DNA of 55,819 bases from NCBI GenBank assembly GCA_017618195.1, contig JAFZUW010000048.1, positions 1 through 55,819 of the forward strand, read 5' to 3'. Position numbers and translations under genes: made by a program. The number at the start of each line of letters is the position of its first letter. Within the stretch, counting starts at the first letter, position 1. The notes below the pieces were generated by a model. It ran no database searches and was not told the origin of the DNA. It saw nothing but the letters and a program-made list of their open reading frames with translations. Below, piece by piece: positions 1 to 8,649 of this stretch. This DNA comes from Lachnospiraceae bacterium. GTDB taxonomy: Bacteria; Bacillota; Clostridia; Lachnospirales; Lachnospiraceae.

Positions 1-153
1 ATCGTCGTCATCGTCATCGTCGTCATCGCGTTCGGTCCGGGATCTGCGGGAGCCTCGGTCGTCGTCATCGTCGCCGCAGGCCGGCAGAACGGATACGCAG
101 AGGAGCACGATAAGCAGCAGACTGAGTAATTTTCTTAAGTTCCGATTCATCAT
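1..153 (-). CDS. Asp-rich lipoprotein, N-terminal part only
   Basis: The 51 codons visible run off the left edge of the window. They begin with two consecutive ATG codons (151-153 and 148-150), preceded by AAAGGAG on the minus strand. The protein has a basic N-terminus, a leucine-rich hydrophobic core and a lipobox ending LPAC (Cys 26), so it should be exported and lipid-anchored on the outer face of the membrane. After the Cys come an Asp run, a short Arg/Ser stretch and another run of Asp. The Asp codons GAT/GAC make a simple-sequence tract right at the window edge. Nothing of the functional domain is visible, so no function can be assigned. A consensus-like promoter lies upstream at 186-214. 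Confidence 0.75.
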   Translation of the reverse strand, partial: MMNRNLRKLLSLLLIVLLCVSVLPACGDDDDDRGSRRSRTERDDDDDDDDD

Positions 154-185
154 AACCGATACTCCTTTCCCGTTTGTTCAATTTC

Positions 186-214
186 AATGTATCACAGCGG
201 AAACCCGGTGTAAA
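186..214 (-). promoter_or_regulatory. sigma-A-type promoter for the Asp-rich lipoprotein
   Basis: On the minus strand TTTACA (209-214) and TACATT (186-191) are separated by 17 bases. The -10 box lies about 33 bases upstream of the start codon pair. The same TTTACA -35 is used by the FRG gene promoter at 19765-19793. Confidence 0.5.
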
Positions 215-390
215 GAAACCTGCCCGCAAGAAACCGTTCCGAACGAGACCGAAAACACAAAATGTTGATGTTTTCATGCGGAAAATGACAATTTCAATGT
301 CAAATTCAAAAGAAGCGTCAGGAATCAACCGGCAGGTGGAACGGACAGACGGAGGGCGGTTCCGCATTTGTCCCGGAAGGCAACGAAAAC
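215..390. other. intergenic stretch between divergent genes, no feature seen
   Basis: The gap between the leftward lipoprotein and the rightward YdcF-like gene is 350 bases. Apart from the two promoters I see no hairpin with a T tract, no repeat and no convincing small gene. Short open frames that cross it have no ribosome binding site and unlikely compositions. Confidence 0.4.
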
Positions 391-419
391 TTGTTTTTGA
401 CGGGGTTATATGGTATAAT
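391..419 (+). promoter_or_regulatory. extended -10 promoter for the YdcF-like gene
   Basis: TTGTTT (391-396), a 17-base spacer and TATAAT (414-419). The -10 is preceded by TGG, the extended -10 arrangement also seen at 30194. The transcript would have a leader of about 75 bases before the ATG at 504. Confidence 0.65.
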
Positions 420-503
420 AACTCTGTGTGTGCAGCGGGGTAAGTCCGGAAGGAAACGGTTCTTCGCAGATTCCCCCCGGAGGCTGCAAAGAGGGAGGAT
501 GGA

Positions 504-1268
504 ATGAGGCGTATGACAGGATTCGGCTGGATCCGGATGGCGGTTTATCTGCTGCTTGGGATAACCGCGATCATATACGGATTGTTTGTAAGATGCGCCG
601 CGACCGGGTCGGATTTTTACCGAATCTGGATCGTCGGCGGGATTGTGCTTCTGCTGATGGCGGCGTGCGTGCCGCTCGGCGTATGGGGCAGGGTACCCGG
701 ATGGGTGAGAGTCACATTTTCCGTGCTCGTGATACTCGGGCTCGGACTGCTGACGTTTATCGAGATTCTTGTGATCAGACACTTTAACGACCCCGAGCAG
801 GACGTGGACGTACTGATCATCCTCGGCGCGCAGGTGAAGGAGGACCGCCCGAGCCTGGTGCTCGGATACCGGCTCGACAAGGCAATCGAGTATCTGAACG
901 AACATCCGGACATCGTCTGCATCGTTTCGGGAGGGCAGGGGCCCAACGAACCGTTCAGCGAGGCGGAAGGCATGTACCGGTACCTGACGGAGCACGGAAT
1001 CGCTCCGGAGCGGATCATAAAGGAAGAACGGTCCGCCAATACGATACAGAATATTGCGTTCAGCAAGAAGCTGATCCCCGAAGGTGCGGAAAGGGTAGGA
1101 ATTTTAACGAACAATTTTCACATCTACCGGGCGACGGCAATCGCGAAGAAACAGGGGATCAAAGGTGCGGTCGGAATCGTGGCGCCTTCGAAGAAGGAGT
1201 ATCTGCCGACCAACCTGTTCCGGGAATTCTTCGGTGTTTTGAAGGATTTCCTGCTCGGAAACATGTAA
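504..1268 (+). CDS. YdcF/DUF218 family membrane protein
   Basis: The protein has 254 residues. The first ~95 residues form about three membrane segments. The rest is a DUF218 (YdcF/SanA-type) domain with the typical order: VDVLIILGAQV, a helix with GYRLDKAIEYL, the VSGGQG loop, SEAEGMYRYL, an ERSANTIQN segment and TNNFHIYRA. Family members (SanA, YdcF, ElyC) are tied to envelope integrity and wall-precursor metabolism, but their chemistry is poorly defined. The start is fixed by GGGAGG at 492-497, seven bases before ATG. It is the first gene of a likely co-directional group with the zinc-ribbon and TPM genes, though the 62-base gap to the next gene leaves room for an internal promoter. Confidence 0.85.
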   Translation: MRRMTGFGWIRMAVYLLLGITAIIYGLFVRCAATGSDFYRIWIVGGIVLLLMAACVPLGVWGRVPGWVRVTFSVLVILGLGLLTFIEILVIRHFNDPEQDVDVLIILGAQVKEDRPSLVLGYRLDKAIEYLNEHPDIVCIVSGGQGPNEPFSEAEGMYRYLTEHGIAPERIIKEERSANTIQNIAFSKKLIPEGAERVGILTNNFHIYRATAIAKKQGIKGAVGIVAPSKKEYLPTNLFREFFGVLKDFLLGNM

Positions 1269-1330
1269 ATGCACATGCATATACGGCGGCCGGACCGCGG
1301 CCGTGACAGCGTAACGGAAGGAGAATAGTT

Positions 1331-2506
1331 ATGTCCGAAAGACCATTTGAGGAAACGGATCACGGAATGCAGCAGAACGCGGAAGTGATGCCGGGTTTCG
1401 GGACGGGCAGCACGCAAAACGGTGCGGGAAGGGAGCCCGATAAGGATCTTGTGAACCTGTCCTATAAGTGCCCGAACTGTACGATGCCGCTCAAGTTCGA
1501 CAATGAAATGAAGCGCTTCGTCTGCGAGTACTGCGACGGTTCGTTCCTGCTTGAGGAGATTAAGGATGCAGCCGACGGCAAGGAAGGCTACAACTGGCAT
1601 GAGTATAAAGAGGAACTGGACGAGGAGGAGCTTGTCGGAACCAAATCCTACGTCTGCAAATTCTGCGGCGCGGAGATCGTTACCGATGCCGTAACGTCGG
1701 CAACCAAATGCCCGTACTGCGGCAACGTGCTTCTGGTGGCGGAGAGCCTTACCGGAATGCTTCGTCCGAACAAGATCATCCCGTTCGAAGTGGACCGTGA
1801 CCAGCTGATCACGCTTTTTAACAAGTTCGTTAAGAAGAAGCACTTCGTCCCGAAGCAGTTCAAGGACAACCCCGTCCTCAAAGAGGTTATGGGTGTTTAC
1901 GAGCCGTTCTGGCTGTATGAGTCGGGCGTTGACGGACGCGTCGATTATACGGCTACGAAGGTGCGTTCCTGGAGTGACTCGAAATACGACTATACGGAAA
2001 CCAAATACTACGAGGTCGACGTATCCGGCGAGGTCCATTACATGAACGTGCCCGCCGACGGAAGCAAGCGTCTTGACGATAATACGATGGATTCGCTTGA
2101 GCCGTTTGATTACTCGAAGATGATCGATTTCGAGCCCGGTTATCTTTCCGGGCATCTTGCGGAGCGTTTCGACGTGGATGCGGATGCGAACCTTGAGAGA
2201 ACCAAGCTTCGTATGTGGAACAGCACCGAGGCACAGTTCCGCGGAAGCGTGCAGGGGTATTCCTCGGTTTCGCACAAGTCTTCTTCGCTGAGACAGTTTG
2301 ACCGCAACGTAAAGTACGCATTGTTCCCGATTTACGTGTTTGCCATTGATTATCAGGGCAAGCGTTATGACTATGCGGTGAACGGACAGACCGGCAAGAT
2401 CGTCGGCGAGCTTCCGTTCTCCAAGTCGATGTACCGTAAGTGGAAGTGGATCCGGATCGCTTTGATCACCGCGGCCGCATACGTCATCGGATTTTTCCTG
2501 AATTAG
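1331..2506 (+). CDS. TFIIB-type zinc-ribbon membrane protein
   Basis: The protein has 391 residues. Two zinc ribbons sit near the N-terminus: CPNC followed by CEYC (about residues 44-68), and CKFC followed by CPYC (about 107-130). A long soluble middle region is rich in Tyr, Asp and Lys, and the last 20 residues form a single hydrophobic segment, so the protein is probably tail-anchored with its bulk in the cytoplasm. It resembles the proteins annotated as TFIIB-type zinc ribbon-containing in Clostridia, whose function is unknown. GGAAGGAG lies just before the ATG. It is followed after 13 bases by the TPM gene, which has its own GGAGG, so the two are surely cotranscribed and may work together. 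No enzyme motif is visible. Confidence 0.75.
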   Translation: MSERPFEETDHGMQQNAEVMPGFGTGSTQNGAGREPDKDLVNLSYKCPNCTMPLKFDNEMKRFVCEYCDGSFLLEEIKDAADGKEGYNWHEYKEELDEEELVGTKSYVCKFCGAEIVTDAVTSATKCPYCGNVLLVAESLTGMLRPNKIIPFEVDRDQLITLFNKFVKKKHFVPKQFKDNPVLKEVMGVYEPFWLYESGVDGRVDYTATKVRSWSDSKYDYTETKYYEVDVSGEVHYMNVPADGSKRLDDNTMDSLEPFDYSKMIDFEPGYLSGHLAERFDVDADANLERTKLRMWNSTEAQFRGSVQGYSSVSHKSSSLRQFDRNVKYALFPIYVFAIDYQGKRYDYAVNGQTGKIVGELPFSKSMYRKWKWIRIALITAAAYVIGFFLN

Positions 2507-2519
2507 GAGGGGCGGGCAT

Positions 2520-4286
2520 ATGAGAATGAAACGTGTATTCTTTTTGATTCTTGCCATGATGCTTCTTCTGATGACGGGAGTTGCAGCGGCGCAGAGCCAG
2601 TCGGATTCCGAAAAGGCACCGGTTTCGGCTGACGGACAGTATTATGATTTTAACCGGATCGTGGATGTTACGAATTCGCTGACCGACGAGGAACGCGCCG
2701 AGATCAACAAGTGTCTTGCCGAGTTCATCGAAGGAGCAAAGCTTGACCTGCAGATTTACATCATTCCGTCAGCGGAAACGTTCGGATGCGAATCGGTGGC
2801 GGAATTTGCAGACCGGTATTTCGACGATCCGAAATATCCTTCGGGATACGGAGCGGAGCGGCTTTCCCTGTTCTACATTTACGAGACGGACAACGGGAAG
2901 TCGGAGCTTTATTCTTACGGACGCGCCAAGAACCAGACGACCTGGGGCGTTATGAAAGCCAAATTCTACGCGGACTATTACATGCAGGCGGGCAACGTGT
3001 ATGATGCCTGCTACGGGCTGATCGACCGCGTATGGAAGGATCTTGACAAGAGCCATACGATCCGTGCCGCGCGGAATGACATGATGAATCCGTCGGGATT
3101 CCATCCGTTCCATAACGAAACGGTATCCCGCGTGCTCGATTATGCTGATCTTCTGAATGACGAGCAGCGCAAGGCAATGGAAGAGCGGCTCACCAAGATC
3201 CGCGAGACCTATCATATGGACATCGTCGTTCTGACCGCACCCGACAGTGACGGAAAGGTGTGGGAAGACTTTGCGGATGATTTCTACGATTACGGCGGCT
3301 TCGGCTACGGCGAAGATTACGACGGAATGATCCTGTTCGTTGACATGGATCCCGCAGACCGCGGTTATACGATCACGACGTGCGGAACCCGCGGACAGAA
3401 CCTTTATAACGGTCTTGTCGAGACGATTTACGACGACATGTTCGATTACTTTAAGAGTGCACAGTACTACGACGGCATAAATGTTTACATCAATCATGCC
3501 GTGCGTCAGATCAACCACGTGGAGCTTCCTTCCTCGTTTGAAGGAATCGAGCGTTCGCAGATCGGCGATGCGACCGATGCGGCGCGCGTGATCTCGCAGG
3601 ACGGCATCTTAAAGGAATCCGTTCAGAACAAGCTTGAGAAAGCAATCAAGTCGATCCGCAGGGAATACAAGACGGACGTTTTGGTACTTGCGGTCAACGA
3701 TACCGGAGATTATTATCCGGTCGATTATCTTTACAACTATTACACCTTCAACGGTTACGGCGAAGGCGGCAAGCGGAGCGGCGTCGGTCTGATCCTGGTG
3801 GACGGGGATACCGATCCCGCCAAGTTCGAACTCCTGACGTTCGGCGGCACCGGCGACAAGTTCGACGAAGCAGCCGTTGAGAGACTTTCCTCGATGGTTT
3901 CAAGCGCTCTCGGTTCGGACAAATTCGACCGCGCGGCCGAGAAGTTCGTCGATAAGGTCGAGTTCCGGCTCAAGTGGGGGCATTACCCGCTCAGAACGAG
4001 TACGACGATCGTTCTGTTCGTCATCGTATTTATCGTCATCTCGATCATCGCTTCGATCAAGAAAGCGGCCAATAAGACGATTTCGAAGGCGGTGACCGCG
4101 TCCGAATACATGGTTCCTGGTTCTTACCGTATCTTCAACATCGAGGAGCGCTTCATCAACTCGAAGGTAACGAAGACGAGACGTCCCGAGCCGTCGTCGA
4201 CAGGCAGAAGCGGAGGAGGCGGAGGCGGAAGCCATCACAGCAGCAGCGGACGAAGCCACGGAGGCGGAGGCGGACGTCATTTCTGA
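2520..4286 (+). CDS. TPM-domain (DUF477) membrane protein, triple repeat
   Basis: The protein has 588 residues with a signal peptide (about 1-25) and a membrane segment at about 495-515. Its C-terminus is a Gly/Ser/His-rich tail typical of YgcG/TPM proteins. Three copies of a TPM-like unit can be followed: one starting VVDVTNSLTDEERAEI near residue 40, one at VLDYADLLNDEQRKAM near 205, and one at VISQDGILKESVQ near 353. Each continues into a beta strand such as IVVLTAP or VLVLAV and a later YGYGEDYDGMILFVD-like or SGVGLILVDG strand. TPM domains include a thylakoid PSII repair phosphatase and many envelope proteins of unknown role. The three-fold repetition is longer than the usual single domain. 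Membership in the same operon as the zinc-ribbon protein is inferred from the 13-base gap. Confidence 0.85.
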   Translation: MRMKRVFFLILAMMLLLMTGVAAAQSQSDSEKAPVSADGQYYDFNRIVDVTNSLTDEERAEINKCLAEFIEGAKLDLQIYIIPSAETFGCESVAEFADRYFDDPKYPSGYGAERLSLFYIYETDNGKSELYSYGRAKNQTTWGVMKAKFYADYYMQAGNVYDACYGLIDRVWKDLDKSHTIRAARNDMMNPSGFHPFHNETVSRVLDYADLLNDEQRKAMEERLTKIRETYHMDIVVLTAPDSDGKVWEDFADDFYDYGGFGYGEDYDGMILFVDMDPADRGYTITTCGTRGQNLYNGLVETIYDDMFDYFKSAQYYDGINVYINHAVRQINHVELPSSFEGIERSQIGDATDAARVISQDGILKESVQNKLEKAIKSIRREYKTDVLVLAVNDTGDYYPVDYLYNYYTFNGYGEGGKRSGVGLILVDGDTDPAKFELLTFGGTGDKFDEAAVERLSSMVSSALGSDKFDRAAEKFVDKVEFRLKWGHYPLRTSTTIVLFVIVFIVISIIASIKKAANKTISKAVTASEYMVPGSYRIFNIEERFINSKVTKTRRPEPSSTGRSGGGGGGSHHSSSGRSHGGGGGRHF

Positions 4287-4311
4287 CCGTCCGAATTCTT
4301 TAGAAAGCAGG

Positions 4312-4329
4312 GCCCGGAAGTGTCCGGGC
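4312..4329 (+). other. perfect hairpin ahead of the glycosyltransferase gene
   Basis: GCCCGGA and TCCGGGC pair perfectly around an AGTG loop. The hairpin ends 14 bases before the ATG at 4344 and has no T tract, so it is not a typical terminator. It could hinder or tune translation of the glycosyltransferase, whose own ribosome binding site (GGGA) is weak. Confidence 0.4.
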
Positions 4330-4343
4330 GGGAACAGTAACGT

Positions 4344-5834
4344 ATGATTCTGAACATGGGAAGTATCGCGACAACAATTGTGGATTATCTCGGAAAATGC
4401 TACATCCCGGTAAGTACCGTGTTTAAGTGGATCGTTCTGTTCCTTTCGCTTTTTAATGTACACAGACTTGTATTTTTCGTCCTCGGATTCTTCTTTACGA
4501 GAAAGTTTCCGCCGGCGAAACAGTACCATAAATACGCGATCCTGATCCCCGCGAGAAACGAGGCGACGGTTATCGCGAACCTGCTTAAGAGCATCGAAAA
4601 GCAGGACTACCCGAAGGAATATCTGACAATCTTCGTGGTTGCCGACAACTGTACCGACAACACCGCCGAGATCGCGAGAGCGAACGGTGCAATCTGCTAT
4701 GAGCATCAGAATCCGGACGAGCGGACCAAGGGCTACGCGCTCAAGTATCTGTTCGAGCAGATTGAAAAGGATTACGGGATCAAGAGTTTCGAAGGCTATT
4801 TCATCTTTGACGCGGATAACCTTCTGAACCGCGATTATATCTCGCGCATGAACGATTCCTTCGACGCAGGCGAGAAGATAATCACCTCGTACCGGAATTC
4901 GAAGAATTTCGACGAGAACTGGATGTCGGCGTCATACGCGCTGCACTGGATCCGTTCGAGCCGTACGAGACACCGCGCAAGATCGCTTTTGAGACTTGCA
5001 ACCAACATTCAGGGAACCGGTTTCCTGTTCGCGAACGAACTTGTTGAGAAAGGCTGGAAATACGTCTCCCTCACCGAGGACCGGGCATTTACCGCAGACG
5101 CCGTTGCGCACGGCTACGCGATTTCGTATAACGACGCCGCGGTGTTCTATGACGAGCAGCCGACAAGTCTTCGAATCGCGTTCCGGCAAAGGATACGCTG
5201 GTCAAAAGGACACCAGCAGGCATTTGTCGAAACGGGTTGGTACCTCTTTTTGAATATCTTTGTGGGAAACGTATTCCGAAAGAAGAAAGAGCGCCGCGAG
5301 ATGCCTCTTTGGAAGCGGATCGTCGAGGGCATACGCCACCGTTTCGCGGCATACGACACGCTGTCGCAGCTGATCCCCGGAGCGCTGATCCGTGCGATCG
5401 GATTCTTCGTGGTGACCTTCTTATTCATGTCGTGCTACTGCTACCATAAGGGCACCGAAGTCGCCCTGTTCGGCGGCGGAGACTGGATTTCAACGGTTGT
5501 CCGGTTCTTCACCGGAAGCAAGCATACCGTGACGATCGAACCGGGCATGAACGCGGTGTTCGGCAACGCTGGACTTTCATTCTTCGTGTTCTGGCTCGGC
5601 TGCGTGCAGATTGAGCTCGCGAATATATTCCAGGGCATCTACCTGTTCTTCACGGACCGTAAGCGCATCAAGAAGATGTCTCTCAGAAAGAAGATCTGGT
5701 TCGTCCTGACCTGGCCGAGTTTCGACCTGTTCTACCGCTGGTCCATGTACATCGCGCTATTCTCGAAGGTTACATGGAAGCAAATCCCGCATACAAGCTC
5801 GATTACGATTGAAGATATTGAGAATGGACAGTAG
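4344..5834 (+). CDS. family 2 membrane glycosyltransferase
   Basis: The protein has 496 residues. There is one membrane segment at about 27-51, then a cytoplasmic GT-A domain, then three to four C-terminal membrane segments. The GT2 signatures are all present: ILIPARNEA (67-74), DAD (156-158, metal/nucleotide-sugar binding), TED (244-246, general base region) and QRIRW (282-286, the QxxRW motif of processive cellulose/chitin/hyaluronan-type synthases). It should move a sugar from a nucleotide donor onto a growing chain or a lipid at the membrane; the sugar cannot be read. It touches the LtaS-like gene directly, with no intergenic base, which suggests a polymer that the two make together. Confidence 0.88.
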   Translation: MILNMGSIATTIVDYLGKCYIPVSTVFKWIVLFLSLFNVHRLVFFVLGFFFTRKFPPAKQYHKYAILIPARNEATVIANLLKSIEKQDYPKEYLTIFVVADNCTDNTAEIARANGAICYEHQNPDERTKGYALKYLFEQIEKDYGIKSFEGYFIFDADNLLNRDYISRMNDSFDAGEKIITSYRNSKNFDENWMSASYALHWIRSSRTRHRARSLLRLATNIQGTGFLFANELVEKGWKYVSLTEDRAFTADAVAHGYAISYNDAAVFYDEQPTSLRIAFRQRIRWSKGHQQAFVETGWYLFLNIFVGNVFRKKKERREMPLWKRIVEGIRHRFAAYDTLSQLIPGALIRAIGFFVVTFLFMSCYCYHKGTEVALFGGGDWISTVVRFFTGSKHTVTIEPGMNAVFGNAGLSFFVFWLGCVQIELANIFQGIYLFFTDRKRIKKMSLRKKIWFVLTWPSFDLFYRWSMYIALFSKVTWKQIPHTSSITIEDIENGQ

Positions 5835-7718
5835 ATGAAGAAACGTAAGGGACAATCGAAGCGCGGAAGCTTTTTCAAGCGGTACGGCACGGGGGCGTGG
5901 ATGCTCCTCCCGTACCTGATCATGGAACTGTACCTCCGCTTTGACCTGCGTGCGGTACGGTATTTCCGCGGGGAGATGGTGTTCCCGAGCATCGCATTTG
6001 CCGTGATATGGACGCTCGTGTTCTGTGTGATTGCGCTTGTCCTGCCGCGGAACCTCGGCCGCTTCGTGTACGCGGTACTGACGCTCGCGACGCTTACGTT
6101 CTTTACGGCAAATGCCATCTCGTTCAACTATACCGGCTACTGCTTCAGTTTCACGCTGATGAAGATGGCGGACGAAGGCAAAGGCTATCTCTGGGACATT
6201 ATCCTGGCGATGGGCATCCTTCTGTTCGTTGTGATTCTCGCGGTGATCGGAGCGATGATCTGGGCAATCGTAAAGTTCCCGAAGGAGAGAATTTCGGGAC
6301 GCGGCTTTGCAATTACGATGGCGGTGCTTTTTGTAATCCACGCGCTGCTGCCGCTTTGCTACGGACCTTTGTATGACGCGCTTCACTGGGATGCGTGGCG
6401 CAACCCGAGAAACGTCTACCAGGCTTATAACGACAAGAATAAAAGCCTCAAGGTCAGCGGCCTTATCGAGTATACGGTGCGGGATTTTTACATCACGTTT
6501 TTAAAGCCCGACGCGAAGATGAGCGCGGACGAAAAGGAATTTCTTGAGAAGGCGTTCGCCGATCAAAGCGAAGCGCCCGCCAATGAATACACCGGCATCT
6601 GCAAAGGGAAGAATCTGATATTCCTGCAGCTTGAGGGAATCGACAACTGGCTCGTGACACCCGAGACCATGCCGAACCTGTACGCACTGATGCAGGAGTC
6701 AGTTAACTTCACGGACCATTTTGCGTTTTATAACGGCGGCGGATCGACGTTCAATTCCGAATTTGCCGTGAACACCGGGTTCATTACGCCGGTATCGTTC
6801 TCGCAGAACGCTTACACGTTCAGCGAAAACGCATTTCCGTATTCGATGCCGCGCATGTTCGCCGCGCAGGGGTACGGTGTGAAAGCGTTCCACATGAATA
6901 CGGAGTCCTTCTACTCAAGAGGGATCAACTATAAAAACTGGGGCTTTGACGCTTATCTGAGCCTCCGCGACAGCGGCAATTATGACAGTGACGAAGGGCA
7001 GGTGCTGCGGCTTTTGGACCGCACGATGCTTACGGATGAAACGTTCCGAAAGGAACTGTTCGCAAAGGAGCAGCCGACCGTTTCGTACCTGATCACCTAT
7101 ACGCCGCACACGCCGTTTGATACGGTCGGAAACGAAGCGGGCAAATACCTCGTGAAGGAACTTTACGGCGGCGAGAAGGCGCTTTCCGAGGAGGAAAGCG
7201 TAAAGCTGATGGCCGGCGAGACGGATCGCATGGTAGGCATGCTGATCGAAGGTTTAAAGGAGAACGGTCTGTACGGGAAGACGGTCATCGTCGCATTTTC
7301 CGACCATTATCTATATTCGATCGAGGACAAATCCATCCTCGAACGGAACAAAGCCGATACGGACGATAACCGCATCAACCGGACGCCGATGTTCATCTGG
7401 GGAACGGGAAGCAAGCCGTGTGAGATTAAAAAAGCCAACTCGCAGCTTGACATCCTGCCGACGGTTTTGAACCTGTTCGGAATTTCGTACATCAAAGGAA
7501 ACTACATCGGCTGCGACATTCTGTCGGCGGACTATGAAGGAGAAGTGTTCTTCCCGGATGCATCGTTTTATGACGGAACCGTCTATGTGGAGAACGGAGT
7601 TGTCACGAACGGCGCGCAGATTACGAAGGAAGAGCTTCAGAAGAAGCAGGAGCGGGTCAACGAGCGGATCCGCAAGAACGACCTCGCGCTCAAATTCGAC
7701 TGGTTCGCGAAGAAATAA
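5835..7718 (+). CDS. LTA-synthase-like sulfatase-fold transferase
   Basis: The protein has 627 residues: about five N-terminal membrane segments, then an extracellular alkaline-phosphatase/sulfatase domain from about residue 255. Expected catalytic elements are present: a Glu in LQLEGIDNW (metal ligand), a Thr in the GGGSTFNSEF segment (the nucleophile position of LtaS), GVKAFHMNT, and SDHYLYS near the end of the domain. LtaS enzymes polymerise glycerol phosphate from phosphatidylglycerol onto a glycolipid. Related enzymes add phosphoglycerol or phosphoethanolamine to glycans. Given the glycosyltransferase that ends one base before its ATG, decoration of a glycan made by that enzyme is as likely as true LTA synthesis. 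The start ATG follows the upstream stop codon directly. Confidence 0.85.
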   Translation: MKKRKGQSKRGSFFKRYGTGAWMLLPYLIMELYLRFDLRAVRYFRGEMVFPSIAFAVIWTLVFCVIALVLPRNLGRFVYAVLTLATLTFFTANAISFNYTGYCFSFTLMKMADEGKGYLWDIILAMGILLFVVILAVIGAMIWAIVKFPKERISGRGFAITMAVLFVIHALLPLCYGPLYDALHWDAWRNPRNVYQAYNDKNKSLKVSGLIEYTVRDFYITFLKPDAKMSADEKEFLEKAFADQSEAPANEYTGICKGKNLIFLQLEGIDNWLVTPETMPNLYALMQESVNFTDHFAFYNGGGSTFNSEFAVNTGFITPVSFSQNAYTFSENAFPYSMPRMFAAQGYGVKAFHMNTESFYSRGINYKNWGFDAYLSLRDSGNYDSDEGQVLRLLDRTMLTDETFRKELFAKEQPTVSYLITYTPHTPFDTVGNEAGKYLVKELYGGEKALSEEESVKLMAGETDRMVGMLIEGLKENGLYGKTVIVAFSDHYLYSIEDKSILERNKADTDDNRINRTPMFIWGTGSKPCEIKKANSQLDILPTVLNLFGISYIKGNYIGCDILSADYEGEVFFPDASFYDGTVYVENGVVTNGAQITKEELQKKQERVNERIRKNDLALKFDWFAKK

Positions 7719-7726
7719 GGGGACAC

Positions 7727-8500
7727 ATGAAGATTTCGATTCAAGGCTACAACATCAACTATAAGATTACCGGCGAGGGAGAGCAGACGCTTGTGATCCT
7801 GCAGGGCTGGGGCACGAAACTCGAGGTGTACGATTCGGTTGCCGCAAGCGTGAATCACAAGTACCGCGTCGTGCAGTTTGATTTTCCCGGCTTCGGCGGT
7901 TCGGACGAGCCGCGGGAGAGCTGGGGCGTGGATGAATTTGCCGACTTCTTTACGGAGTTTATGAAGGCGCTTGGGATCAAAGAGGCGACGCTGCTCGGAC
8001 ACTCCTTCGGCGGACGCATCATCATCAAGCTTGCGAACCGCGAGAACCTGCCGTTTACGATCAAGAACATCATCTTTGTGGACGCGGCGGGAATCAGGGC
8101 GAAGCTCACCGGAAAGCAGAAGCGGAAGCAGCGCCGGTACAAGATCCTTAGGAAGATCCTTCTTTGGAAGCCGATACATGCGATGTTCCCGGAGCTGATC
8201 GATGACTGGAAATCAAAGCAGGGCTCCGCGGATTACCGGAACGCGACGCCTCGTATGCGCGAGTGCATGGTGAAATCGATCAACGAGGACCTGACGGACC
8301 TACTGCCGGGAATCAAGCAGGAAGTGCTTCTGATCTGGGGCGATAACGATACGGCGACGCCGCTTTCGGACGCGAAGAAGATGGAAGCGATGATCCCGAA
8401 CAACGGGCTTGTCGTATTGTCTCCGGCGGGGCATTACAGCTTCCTTGACCAGCCGGCCGTGTTCCGGAACGTCATGCGGTCTTACCTGAAGGCGGAATGA
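7727..8500 (+). CDS. alpha/beta hydrolase
   Basis: The protein has 257 residues with the standard single-domain alpha/beta-hydrolase fold. Visible features are the oxyanion HG-like segment ILQGWG, the FDFPGFGGSD strand, the nucleophile elbow GHSFGG (Ser catalytic), an acid in LIWGDNDTATP and the C-terminal catalytic His in AGHYSF. There is no signal peptide, so it acts in the cytoplasm. It starts eight bases after the LtaS-like gene with GGGG just upstream. The substrate cannot be read. In this context it may cleave an ester or amide of a wall precursor or lipid-linked intermediate. Sequence features are close to the hydrolases often found beside the Mur ligase/Ddl pair in Clostridia, which is an association I recall rather than one I could verify here. 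Confidence 0.85.
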   Translation: MKISIQGYNINYKITGEGEQTLVILQGWGTKLEVYDSVAASVNHKYRVVQFDFPGFGGSDEPRESWGVDEFADFFTEFMKALGIKEATLLGHSFGGRIIIKLANRENLPFTIKNIIFVDAAGIRAKLTGKQKRKQRRYKILRKILLWKPIHAMFPELIDDWKSKQGSADYRNATPRMRECMVKSINEDLTDLLPGIKQEVLLIWGDNDTATPLSDAKKMEAMIPNNGLVVLSPAGHYSFLDQPAVFRNVMRSYLKAE

Positions 8501-8649
8501 GGCAAGGTTTCCGGACTTGGGCTGTACGGAGTTCCGTCCGGATTGCGGCCATGGGGATTCCTTTTCAGACTTCGGCCATACGGTTTTCTTTCGTATGAAT
8601 GCGGAACCGGTTTTATGTTCAGTCAATACTATTTTAGGCGGTTAGAAGA

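Noticed and set aside
1124-2557. Long open frame on the minus strand opposite the zinc-ribbon gene
   Set aside because: It is a by-product of codon bias; it lacks a ribosome binding site and resembles no protein. The same applies to long opposite-strand frames at 20088-21476 and 47544-48776.
4312-4329. Terminator before the glycosyltransferase gene
   Set aside because: The hairpin is perfect but no T run follows.
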